Source: an uncultured Clostridia bacterium (GTDB lineage: Bacteria > Bacillota > Clostridia > Lachnospirales > CAG-274). From it: a DNA stretch of 61,365 nucleotides. Below the pieces are notes generated by a model that had not been told where the DNA came from, ran no database searches, and was given only the letters and a program-made list of their open reading frames with translations. How positions within the stretch are numbered: position 1 is the first letter of the stretch; each line of letters starts with the position of its first letter. Shown piece by piece: positions 54,528 through 61,296 of the stretch. The DNA lies in NCBI GenBank assembly GCA_947624015.1, contig CANQIA010000011.1, forward strand, positions 1-61,365. Direction: 5' to 3'. The position numbers were made by a program, and so were the translations under genes.

Positions 54528-54580
54528 TGCAAGAAATGTCGCAAAGCATTTTTTTCAAGCGTGTCGATTTTATCGACACG
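54528..54580. repeat. R1 interspersed element, copy E (end fragment)
   Basis: About 53 bp matching one end of R1: GCAAGAAATG, GCATTT, then TTTCAAGCGTGTCGATTTTA through the CGTGTCGAT/ATCGACACG palindrome. It abuts the next terminator. Confidence 0.7.
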
Positions 54581-54581
54581 C

Positions 54582-54612
54582 AAACTCCCCTGCCAAAGGC
54601 AGGGGAGTTTAT
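54582..54612 (+). terminator. Terminator after thiC
   Basis: Perfect 13-bp stem starting AAACTCCCCTGCC, AAA loop. The T run after it is short (GTTTATTT). Confidence 0.75.
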
Positions 54613-54653
54613 TTAATGTTCTACAAGGTTCTATCGGCAAAGGTCAAGGTATT

Positions 54654-56588
54654 TTACTCTGTCATGCTTATAAATTCCTCTTCGCTTATAATGGGGATAC
54701 CAAGCTCCTTTGCCTTTTTGTTTTTGGAGGAAGCGGAATTTACATTGTTGTTTATAAGATAGTCTGTTTTGGCGCTTACGCTTGAAGCGGCTTTTCCACC
54801 CAGCCTTTCTATATGAGCCTGAAGCTCCTTTCTGTTCTTATATATATGCACATCTCCCGTTATTACAAATGTCTTTCCCTCCAGAATGCTTCCGATCTCT
54901 TCTTCGGGTATAAAGGAGATATATTTTGTGGCGTTGTCTATTAGACTTATGTTTTTTTCGTGGCTGAAATACTTTTTCACGGAATTGGCAATGACTTCGC
55001 CGAAGCCGTCTATTTCAAGAAGCTCTTCGGCTTTGGCATTTTTTATATCATCCAAATTATATTTGTATTTCCTGCACAAGAGCTTTGCATTGCTCAGCCC
55101 TACGTTATTTATTCCAAGAGCATATATAAAGTTGGCAATATGGACATTTTTGCTTTTGTTTACGGCGGCTATCAAATTGTTGTAGGACTTTTCCCCAAAG
55201 CCCTCCATTTCAATTATATCGTCTTTATGCTTTTCCAGTCTGAACAGATCCGTATAATTGTCTATAAAGCCTTTTTCAATGAATTTTTCTATTGTTGCTT
55301 CGGAAAGTCCTTCTATATTCATAGCGTCTCTCGATACAAAATGCTCGATACTCAGCACTCTCTGAGCCTTGCAGTTGGGATTGGGGCATTTTAAGGCTTT
55401 TCCGTCCCGCATCTCTATTATTTCCGTTTCTTCTCCGCATACGGGGCATACCTTCGGTATCTCTGCATTTCCGCTTTGGGTAATGTTTTCGGCTACCTGG
55501 GGTATTATCATATTAGCCTTATATACCATAATGGTATCCCCTATGCCCAGCTTAAGATTTTCAACTATGCTAAGGTTGTGGAGAGAGGCTCTGTTTACTG
55601 TGGTGCCCTCCAGCTCCACAGGCTTGAACACCGCTATGGGATTGATAAGCCCTGTCCTTGATGTACTCCAGTCTATGGCGATTAGCTGAGTTTCAGCTAA
55701 CTCGTCAGCCCATTTGAAGGCTATGGAATCTCTGGGGAATTTGGCAGTGGCGCCAAGGCTCTCGCTGTATTCCATGCTGTTGTAGGTAAGCACAAGCCCG
55801 TCTGTGGCAAATTTATTTTCGGGTATTTTGTCCTCAAATTCCCTTACGGTCTTTTCTATATTGCTGCCATTTACTATTTTTCGCTCAACGGCGGTAAAGC
55901 CTATTTTTTCGAGCCAATCCAATCCTTCGGACTTGTTGTCGCCAAATGTCATTCCCTCTGCCTTAACAAGTGAAAAGGCTATGAAGTTGACATTTCTTTC
56001 TGCGGCTATCTTGGAATTCAACTGCCTTACGGTACCGCTGCACAGATTTCTCGGATTTTTGTATTTTTCTTCGGGTCCCAGATCCTTGTTTATTTCATTG
56101 AAATCCTCAAAGGCTATAACGGCTTCTCCTCGTATTACGATCTCCCCCTTAAAGCTCAGCTTTAAAGGTATATTTTTGAAGAATACCGCATTATGAGTTA
56201 TGTCCTCGCCTATTTCGCCGTTGCCTCTGGTGACCGCCTGAGCAAGCTCGCCCTTGTTATATGTCAGCACTACCGTAAGTCCGTCCATTTTATAGGAGAG
56301 TATACCTTCCCTGTCTCCCAGGAACTCCTTGAGCCTTCCCACATCCTTTGTCTTGTCCAGAGAAAGCATACGGCTTTCGTGCCTTACCTTTGTAAGAGCG
56401 CTAAGTACCTTGTGTCCCACATTTTGCGTAGGGCTGTCTGAAAGGATAATGCCCGTTTGCGCTTCCAGAGCGACAAGCTCGTCATATAGCCTGTCATAGC
56501 TGAAATCACTCATTATCTCGCTGTCCTTCTGGTAATATGCCTCCGACGCCTTGTTTAATATATCTATAAGCTCCTTCATTCTTTCCAT
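54654..56588 (-). CDS. ligA: NAD-dependent DNA ligase LigA
   Basis: A 644-residue DNA ligase. The adenylation motif is SYKMDG with nucleophile Lys100; the four-Cys zinc finger is CPVCGEETEIIEM...CPNPNCKAQ; helix-hairpin-helix repeats follow (EGFGEKSYNNLIAA, EIDGFGEVIANSV), and a BRCT domain ends the protein (KTFVITGDVHIYKNRKELQA). Somewhat shorter than the usual 660-680. The start at 56588 has AAAGGAG 7 bases upstream; a longer reading from 56624 does not. The sequence is rather divergent, so a second ligA elsewhere is possible. Confidence 0.93.
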   Translation of the reverse strand: MERMKELIDILNKASEAYYQKDSEIMSDFSYDRLYDELVALEAQTGIILSDSPTQNVGHKVLSALTKVRHESRMLSLDKTKDVGRLKEFLGDREGILSYKMDGLTVVLTYNKGELAQAVTRGNGEIGEDITHNAVFFKNIPLKLSFKGEIVIRGEAVIAFEDFNEINKDLGPEEKYKNPRNLCSGTVRQLNSKIAAERNVNFIAFSLVKAEGMTFGDNKSEGLDWLEKIGFTAVERKIVNGSNIEKTVREFEDKIPENKFATDGLVLTYNSMEYSESLGATAKFPRDSIAFKWADELAETQLIAIDWSTSRTGLINPIAVFKPVELEGTTVNRASLHNLSIVENLKLGIGDTIMVYKANMIIPQVAENITQSGNAEIPKVCPVCGEETEIIEMRDGKALKCPNPNCKAQRVLSIEHFVSRDAMNIEGLSEATIEKFIEKGFIDNYTDLFRLEKHKDDIIEMEGFGEKSYNNLIAAVNKSKNVHIANFIYALGINNVGLSNAKLLCRKYKYNLDDIKNAKAEELLEIDGFGEVIANSVKKYFSHEKNISLIDNATKYISFIPEEEIGSILEGKTFVITGDVHIYKNRKELQAHIERLGGKAASSVSAKTDYLINNNVNSASSKNKKAKELGIPIISEEEFISMTE

Positions 56589-56643
56589 AGCTATACTCCT
56601 TTCTCTTTTATAAGTATACCTCAAAACGATAAATTAATCAATC

Positions 56644-56672
56644 AAAAAACCCCGATACCAACGTATCGGGGT
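56644..56672 (-). terminator. Terminator of the candidate sRNA and of spoIVA
   Basis: On the minus strand, ACCCCGATAC (56672-56663) pairs with GTATCGGGGT (56658-56649), 4-base loop, then TTTTTT. It lies 56 bases before the ligA start. Confidence 0.9.
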
Positions 56673-56772
56673 ACTGTTAGCTGTAAAGCTCTAAAATGGA
56701 AGTTAGAAAGGGTAGGGGGAGAACTTCATTAAAGAGCTTTAGGTAAAAGATTGACAACTTTTTCATCAATCT
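56644..56772 (-). ncRNA. Candidate small RNA with a C-rich, anti-Shine-Dalgarno loop
   Basis: A minus-strand transcript of about 129 bases is predicted from a TTTACA-N17-TATAAT promoter (56807-56779) to the strong terminator. It folds into a small hairpin (GATTG/CAATC), a long hairpin whose arms are AAAGCTCTTTAATGAAGTT and AACTTCCATTTTAGAGCTTT, and the terminator. The loop of the long hairpin is TCTCCCCCTACCCTTTC (56722-56706), complementary to GGGGGA-type ribosome sites. There is no good reading frame. It does not match any RNA family I can name with certainty. Confidence 0.6.
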
Positions 56773-56778
56773 AGGTGT

Positions 56779-56807
56779 ATTATATAACATATATCATATA
56801 ATGTAAA
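56779..56807 (-). promoter_or_regulatory. Promoter of the candidate sRNA
   Basis: On the minus strand TTTACA (56807-56802), exactly 17 bases, TATAAT (56784-56779). It lies about 140 bases beyond the spoIVA stop; the DNA between (56808-56948) is very AT-rich and shows nothing else. Confidence 0.6.
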
Positions 56808-56948
56808 TAGTTTTTTTGTAAAAAAAATTAGAACATTTTATGTAAAAAAAGTGGAAACTTTCTTAAAATTAATAAAATTTACAAAATTTGTAGAAGGATA
56901 TCAAAATTTGTGAATAAATCGTTAAATTATTTAACAAATAATCGCCTT

Positions 56949-58427
56949 TTACAGTAATATACATATTATTCCGCCGTTTCCCTCGTTAATAATTTTTTGC
57001 AGACTTTCCTTAAATTTGAACTGGGTGTCCTCGGACAAACGCATAAGCTTTGTATTAAGGTCGTCTGTTATAAGCTCCTTAAGAGTTCTGCCGAATATGC
57101 TGTAATCCCATATGCTCTCGGGATCCGTGTCGTATCTGGATTCCAGATAACCCACAAGCTCTTTGGACTGTTCCTCGGAGCCGACTATGGGCGCAACGGC
57201 AGTCTTTATATTTGTTTTTATAAGATGTATCCCAGGAGCCTCCGCCTTTATCTTTATACCGTAACGGCTGCCCTGCTTCAGCACTTCGGGCGGCTCCAGT
57301 ACCATATCCTCCACAGACGGAGTGACTATGCCGTAGCCTTTTTTATTTACCTCGTCAAGAGCGTTCTTGATCTTGTCATATTCTCTCTTGGCTTCCGACA
57401 AAAGCTTTATGGTGGATATAAGCTCAAATTCGCTGTTTATTTCCGTACCCGTGGTTTCCGTCAGCACATCATAAAAGAGATTGTCGTTTAAAAATACCTC
57501 TATAAAAGCCTTGCCCTTTCCCAGATCAATGTTCTCGGAATATATTTTCTTAACATTTTCATTGGAGCTGAGCATATCCGCAGCATTTGGCACATCTCTT
57601 ATGCCCTTTATATTATCTGCCATTTCCTTTACGGACAATATGATACTTTCCTTAATATGATAGTCGCTGTCCATGGCTTCGAGCCACTTGGGTATTGCAA
57701 TGTCCACCTCTCCCAAGGGAAATGCGTACAATGCCTCCTCCAGTATGGCGTTTATATCCTCGGCTGTCATATCCTTGCAGTTTACGGCAAGCACCGGCAT
57801 CTTATACCTGTTTTCCATCTGAGTCTTTATTTCCTTGGCTCTTTCAGAGGAAGGATCTGCGCAGTTCAGTATTATTACAAAGGGCTTCCCCGTATCGGAC
57901 ACTTCCTTTATAATAGCTGCCTCGCTTTGTATGTAATTTTCTCTGGGTATATCGGTAATGCTGCCGTCTGTTGTCATTACCAGACCTATGGTGGCATGCT
58001 CCCTTATTACCTTGCGTGTACCGAGTTCCGCCGCCTGGGCAAATGCCATTTTGCTTTCAGCCCAAGGAGTGGACACCATTCTGGGGCTGTTGTTCACAAT
58101 ATGACCTCCTGCCCCCTCAACTATGTAGCCTACGCAGTCTATAAGCCTTACGCTTAGCTCAATGCCCTCTGCGGGACTTATTGTCACCGCCTCGTTTGGT
58201 ACAAATTTAGGCTCTGTCGTCATAATAACGGTACCCTCCGCCGACTGGGGCAGCTCATCCCTTGCCCTTGTCCTTACATAGTCGTTTTCAATATTGGGTA
58301 TAACAAGCTTTTCCATAAAGTTTTTTATAAATGTGGATTTTCCCGTCCTCACAGGTCCTACCACGCCTATATAAATATCTCCGCCTGTTCTCTCTGCTAT
58401 ATCCTTATATACATCATAGCTGTTCAT
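56949..58427 (-). CDS. spoIVA: Stage IV sporulation protein A (SpoIVA)
   Basis: A 492-residue ATPase that polymerises on the forespore surface as the base of the spore coat; the length equals that of Bacillus subtilis SpoIVA. Walker A is GPVRTGKS (residues 24-31). DELPQSAEGTVIMTTEPKFV and the end GNGGIICILL are characteristic; the extreme C terminus anchors it to SpoVM. The start at 58427 (MNSYDVYKDI) has GGAGGT upstream; the longer reading from 58511 would cover the promoter. A sigma-E promoter precedes it. This gene is strong evidence for endospore formation. Confidence 0.97.
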   Translation of the reverse strand: MNSYDVYKDIAERTGGDIYIGVVGPVRTGKSTFIKNFMEKLVIPNIENDYVRTRARDELPQSAEGTVIMTTEPKFVPNEAVTISPAEGIELSVRLIDCVGYIVEGAGGHIVNNSPRMVSTPWAESKMAFAQAAELGTRKVIREHATIGLVMTTDGSITDIPRENYIQSEAAIIKEVSDTGKPFVIILNCADPSSERAKEIKTQMENRYKMPVLAVNCKDMTAEDINAILEEALYAFPLGEVDIAIPKWLEAMDSDYHIKESIILSVKEMADNIKGIRDVPNAADMLSSNENVKKIYSENIDLGKGKAFIEVFLNDNLFYDVLTETTGTEINSEFELISTIKLLSEAKREYDKIKNALDEVNKKGYGIVTPSVEDMVLEPPEVLKQGSRYGIKIKAEAPGIHLIKTNIKTAVAPIVGSEEQSKELVGYLESRYDTDPESIWDYSIFGRTLKELITDDLNTKLMRLSEDTQFKFKESLQKIINEGNGGIICILL

Positions 58428-58454
58428 ATCATACCTCCGTTCAAAGCTATAAAC

Positions 58455-58483
58455 ATTGTATGAGAATTTGTATCTAAATATGA
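58455..58483 (-). promoter_or_regulatory. Sigma-E-type sporulation promoter of spoIVA
   Basis: On the minus strand TCATATT (58483-58477), 14-base spacer, CATACAAT (58462-58455). This matches the mother-cell sigma-E consensus (-35 like ATATT, -10 CATACAAT) and lies 28 bases before the ATG. Confidence 0.8.
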
Positions 58484-58679
58484 GATTTTGAACTTTATGA
58501 AATATTAACAAAATTTGAACATTAATTTTGTAGTTTGTTACTAAATTCGCTTTTCGGTTTACATAAAAATTACTCCAATGTTAAAAAAATGTAACACAAA
58601 ACCCAATTTTTACATTTTTGTTTTACATTAATGGCTTTAACTGTGCAAAACTTACAAATAACACCGCAGAAAAATAAAT

Positions 58680-58708
58680 TTGACAAAACTTCAATTTCAA
58701 GTTATTAT
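58680..58708 (+). promoter_or_regulatory. Promoter of the HPr/Crh-like gene
   Basis: TTGACA (58680-58685), 17-base spacer, TATTAT (58703-58708). Upstream to 58510 the DNA is AT-rich with several TTTACAT-like words but no gene. Confidence 0.75.
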
Positions 58709-58764
58709 TACATTGTAACAATAAATTTTTGGTGGTTTATCCATATAAAGGGAGGTAAACGATT

Positions 58765-58995
58765 ATGAAGAATTTAACACTTAAATTAGACTCAATTGAT
58801 AAGGTTAAGGATTTTGTAAATATCATTAATACTTTCGATGGCGACTTTGATCTTGCATCTGACAGGTATGTAGTTGATGCAAAGTCTATTATGGGTATAT
58901 TCTCATTAGACGTAAGCAGTCCTATTCGTCTTGATGTACATGATGATGCAGCATTTGATGCTGTTAAGGCTGCTTTAAGCAAGTACGAAGCATAA
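58765..58995 (+). CDS. HPr/Crh-like protein lacking the phosphocarrier histidine
   Basis: A 76-residue HPr-fold protein. The second half keeps the HPr signature around the regulatory serine, DAKSIMGIFSLDVSSPI, with Ser41 in the place of HPr Ser46, the HPr-kinase site. The first half (KLDSIDKVKDFVNIINTFDG) has no GLHARP motif, so the PEP-dependent His15 is absent. It therefore cannot act as an ordinary PTS phosphocarrier. The nearest known parallel is Crh of Bacillus, which acts with CcpA in carbon repression. It has its own strong promoter, a GGGAGG ribosome site and a terminator. Confidence 0.85.
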   Translation: MKNLTLKLDSIDKVKDFVNIINTFDGDFDLASDRYVVDAKSIMGIFSLDVSSPIRLDVHDDAAFDAVKAALSKYEA

Positions 58996-59014
58996 AATCA
59001 AAGACATTATACCA

Positions 59015-59043
59015 AAAACCCCGCTTACAAGCGGGGTTTTTTC
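59015..59043 (+). terminator. Terminator after the HPr/Crh-like gene
   Basis: AAAACCCCGCTT and AAGCGGGGTTTT arms and a T run; the A run on the left makes it usable from both sides. Confidence 0.88.
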
Positions 59044-59056
59044 GTGTTTATATGGG

Positions 59057-59220
59057 TATCGACCCTTCAGTCAGGCACGTTCAAAAATATCTTAGTCCGA
59101 AATTTTTGACGTGCCTGCCAGCTCCATTGCAGCGGAAGAAGTTATCCGCCGACACGCAGTGTCGCTTTTGCGTAGCAAAAGTGCTGAACCTTATCTGAAG
59201 GGGAGCCTTTGGTTTACATT
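59057..59220. repeat. R3 repeat, left copy
   Basis: A 164-bp unit repeated almost unchanged and in the same orientation at 61058-61221. It contains a long stem with CAGGCACGT and ACGTGCCTG arms, a CGACACGCAGTGTCG hairpin and a CTTTTGCGTAGCAAAAG hairpin. No gene lies in 58996-60112. Confidence 0.85.
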
Positions 59221-59279
59221 TTACAAAGGCTTTAATAATGTTGTAAAACTGAATTAATTACTAACTAAGAAATGAGAAA

Positions 59280-59680
59280 AGCGTAATACTAAGCTTCCCC
59301 TTCTCTGAAGGGGAAGCTTTCGTATAGGTGCTTCACATTTTTTGAGATAGTGAGAAATGCTGTTTTTTCTACATCATAAGGGAAGTTGAATAGCGTATAC
59401 CTAAAGCTCCCCTTACGAGAAGGGGAGCTGTCAGCCTCGGCTACAGCTAAGTGTAACGAATGGCTTAGAGCGGGGCTGACTGAGAGGTCGATCTAACCCT
59501 TCCACCATGCTACGCATGGTCCCCCTCCCCTTTGCAGGGGAGGCTGGAGGTGGGGAGGGGCTGGCTTTGCCGTAGGCAAAGTGCTGAATTTTCTCTGAAG
59601 GGGAAGCTTTCGTATATAAACTTCGCATATTTAAAGCTAATTTATCAACATTATTAAAGCCATTAGAAAGCGTAAACCAA
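59280..59680. repeat. R2 composite tract left of the recombinase
   Basis: Includes the AGCTTCCCCTTC/GAAGGGGAAGCTT hairpin (near 59291 and again near 59596), the conserved spacer CTTCACATTTTTTGAGATAG, the unit 59406-59543, and GGCTTTGCCGTAGGCAAAGT. All have relatives at 23.5 kb. Reading frames here translate the repeats and are not called. Confidence 0.75.
59406..59543. repeat. R2 unit, first of a near-identical 138-bp pair
   Basis: Runs from an AGCTCCCC/GGGGAGCT hairpin through GTCAGCCTCGGCTACAGCTA, a GCGGGGCTGACTGA segment and CACCATGCTACGCATGGTCC to CCCTTTGCAGGGGAGG. The same 138 bases with a few changes are at 59683-59820. Confidence 0.85.
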
Positions 59681-59682
59681 AG

Positions 59683-59820
59683 GCTCCCCTTCAGATAAGG
59701 GGAGCTGTCAGCCTCGGCTACAGCTAAGTGTAACGAATGGCTTATAGCGGGGCTGACTGAAGGGTCGATCTAACCCTTCCACCATGCTACGCATGGTCCC
59801 CCTCCCCTTTGCAGGGGAGG
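59683..59820. repeat. R2 unit, second of the 138-bp pair
   Basis: Direct repeat of 59406-59543, differing mainly in the first hairpin loop and around CTTATAGCGGGG / GAAGGGTCG. Confidence 0.85.
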
Positions 59821-59902
59821 TTGGGTTATTGCTCTTCAAAACACTTTAAAAAACACAGAAAAATAAAAAAATCCCCTTTCGGAGATAAATGTCACGGTTT
59901 GG

Positions 59903-60101
59903 CACTTTACATATTGTATAATTGTGTTACATCAAGTATATGTAGAAATTAAGTAAATATACGGAATTGATGATAAATTAGAAAATTCATTTTTTTGCTT
60001 ACAAGTTTATTATAAAATAAAAACAAATGTTTGTCAATAGCTTATTTATTAGTTTTATAAAAAATGTACATAGGTAACACAATTATACAACGAGTAAAGT
60101 G
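59903..60101. other. Putative invertible promoter segment (inverton) upstream of the recombinase
   Basis: Two inverted repeats, 59903-59930 and 60074-60101, match at 25 of 28 positions: 17 perfect inner bases TTGTATAATTGTGTTAC / GTAACACAATTATACAA, a 3-base mismatch, then 8 perfect outer bases CACTTTAC / GTAAAGTG. They enclose 143 bp of AT-rich DNA. The right repeat ends at the ribosome site of a tyrosine recombinase gene. The enclosed DNA has a consensus promoter facing left in this assembly. Confidence 0.65.
60009..60037 (-). promoter_or_regulatory. Consensus promoter inside the putative invertible segment, facing left
   Basis: On the minus strand TTGACA (60037-60032), exactly 17 bases, TATAAT (60014-60009). 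It faces away from the recombinase, towards gene-less repeats. Inversion between the flanking repeats would turn it towards the recombinase. On the plus strand only a weaker TTGTCA (60031-60036) with TATAAA 19 bases on is seen. Confidence 0.7.
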
Positions 60102-60112
60102 GAGGTAGATAT

Positions 60113-60670
60113 ATGAATACAACATATCCCATAAGGGATCAAAAGGACGTCCGTAAATTGGAGGATCATTTTCTTAGCAAAAATGAATACAGAAACTATA
60201 TGCTGATAGTGTTTTGCCTTAACACAGCGCTGAGGATAGGCGACATTCTGTCTTTAAAATGGAGCGATGTTTTACACAAGAACGGAAGGATAAAAACGCA
60301 CATGGTACTCATTGAGAACAAGACAGGTAAAACGTCTAAAATATTTTTAAACAGGCAAATAAAGTCGGCAATAGGGCTTTTCCTAAAAAATTCTCAAAAG
60401 AACACATACCTTTTTGAAAACGGCACAGGTGGACATATTTCAAGGGTTCAGGCTCACAGGATAATTCATTCCGCAGGATGCGCTTCGGGTATAGGCAGCA
60501 TAAGCTGTCATTCTCTGAGAAAGACATTCGGTTATCATGCGTGGAAAAACGGTGTGCCGCCTGCTCTGCTTATGGAGATATATAATCATAGCTCCTACAG
60601 TATCACTAAAAGGTATCTGGGCATAGTTCAAGAGGATAAGGATAATGTATTCAACAAGATACTTTTGTAG
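60113..60670 (+). CDS. Short tyrosine recombinase (FimB/FimE-sized)
   Basis: A 185-residue tyrosine recombinase made of the catalytic domain with almost no N-terminal core-binding domain, the size of the FimB/FimE DNA invertases. All catalytic residues are present: Arg41 (NTALRIGDIL), a Lys near 72 (KTGKTSKIF), His133 and Arg136 (SCHSLRKTFG), His159 (IYNHSS) and the nucleophile Tyr168 (KRYLGI). The frame is intact. GGAGG lies 7 bases before the ATG. It is preceded by inverted repeats that enclose a promoter and followed 33 bases later by a small gene. It may alternatively be a remnant of a mobile element, but no phage or conjugation genes are near. Confidence 0.9.
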   Translation: MNTTYPIRDQKDVRKLEDHFLSKNEYRNYMLIVFCLNTALRIGDILSLKWSDVLHKNGRIKTHMVLIENKTGKTSKIFLNRQIKSAIGLFLKNSQKNTYLFENGTGGHISRVQAHRIIHSAGCASGIGSISCHSLRKTFGYHAWKNGVPPALLMEIYNHSSYSITKRYLGIVQEDKDNVFNKILL

Positions 60671-60703
60671 GACACGGTATTTAAGGTTAAAAGGAATATG
60701 TTT

Positions 60704-60925
60704 ATGAGTGAAATAGGTAAAAAAATACGACTGAAAAGAAAACAAAAGGGTATGATCATGGACAGGCTTTTAAGGCGTGATCCGAGTACAAAGAAGCCTA
60801 TAGATCCTAAGACGCTGAGCGAGAGGCAGAGAATTATTGATAAAACCATAGAGGAAATGAATAATGCTCAGATAAAACGTATGACTCGAACGGCTAAGAT
60901 GCTTATTGATAATATTAATAAGTAA
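60704..60925 (+). CDS. Small basic protein downstream of the recombinase
   Basis: A 73-residue, very basic protein that I do not recognise: MSEIGKKIRLKRKQKGMIMD, then a middle DPSTKKPIDPKTLSERQRII and a helical end MTRTAKMLIDNINK. The N terminus resembles the first helix of an HTH protein (IGKKIRLKRKQKG) but no complete HTH follows. The ATG at 60704 has AAGG 8-10 bases upstream; the ATG at 60698 is too close. It lies 33 bases after the recombinase with no terminator between, so the two are probably cotranscribed. A DNA-binding accessory role is a guess. Confidence 0.65.
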   Translation: MSEIGKKIRLKRKQKGMIMDRLLRRDPSTKKPIDPKTLSERQRIIDKTIEEMNNAQIKRMTRTAKMLIDNINK

Positions 60926-60928
60926 GGG

Positions 60929-61011
60929 GAGTACCTCTCCACCATTTCTGCGTAATGCAAGCATTACTTGAAATGGTCCCCCTCCCCTTTGCAGGGGAGG
61001 TTAGAAGGGAC
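60929..61011. repeat. R2 fragment right of the recombinase
   Basis: GTACCTCTCCACCATTTC, an internal AATGCAAGCATT hairpin, TGGTCCCCCTCCCCTTTGCA and GGGGAGGTTAGAAG, matching the end of the 138-bp R2 units. Confidence 0.8.
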
Positions 61012-61057
61012 AAGGTGGTGTAATAAAAATAGACTGTTGCGTTGGATGATTTTATGT

Positions 61058-61221
61058 TATCGACCCTTCAGTCAGGCACGTTCAAAAATATCTTAATTCG
61101 AAATTTTTGACGTGCCTGCCAGCTCCATTGCAGCGGAAGAATTTATCCGCCGACACGCAGTGTCGCTTTTGCGTAGCAAAAGTGCTGAACCTTCTCCTAA
61201 GGGGAGCCTTTAGTTTACATT
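61058..61221. repeat. R3 repeat, right copy
   Basis: Direct repeat of 59057-59220, almost identical over 164 bp. The two R3 copies bracket the R2 pair, the invertible segment, the recombinase and the small basic gene. Confidence 0.85.
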
Positions 61222-61276
61222 TTTCAAGGTCGCTTATTTACATTGAAAAATAATACCTGAGCTGTTACCACTACTT

Positions 61277-61296
61277 CCCCACCTCTAGCCTCCCCT
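61277..61296. repeat. R2 fragment at the right edge
   Basis: CCCCACCTCTAGCCTCCCCT, found identically at 23886-23905. From here to the window end (61365) no gene or other signal is seen. Confidence 0.6.

Noticed and set aside
56644..56772. 6S RNA or SRP RNA as identity of the candidate sRNA
   Set aside because: It is too short for 6S RNA and lacks the long closing stem with a central bubble; it also has no SRP Alu/tetraloop hallmarks. The single C-rich loop is different.
59431..59628. Open frame on the minus strand in the right-hand repeat tract
   Set aside because: It translates R2 modules (Pro/Ser-rich from CCCC tracts), has no ribosome site, and is broken in the sister unit.
59057..61221. 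Possible CRISPR array in the repeat-rich right end
   Set aside because: Repeats are long (138-164 bp), few, irregularly spaced and made of different hairpin modules. There are no uniform spacers and no cas genes.
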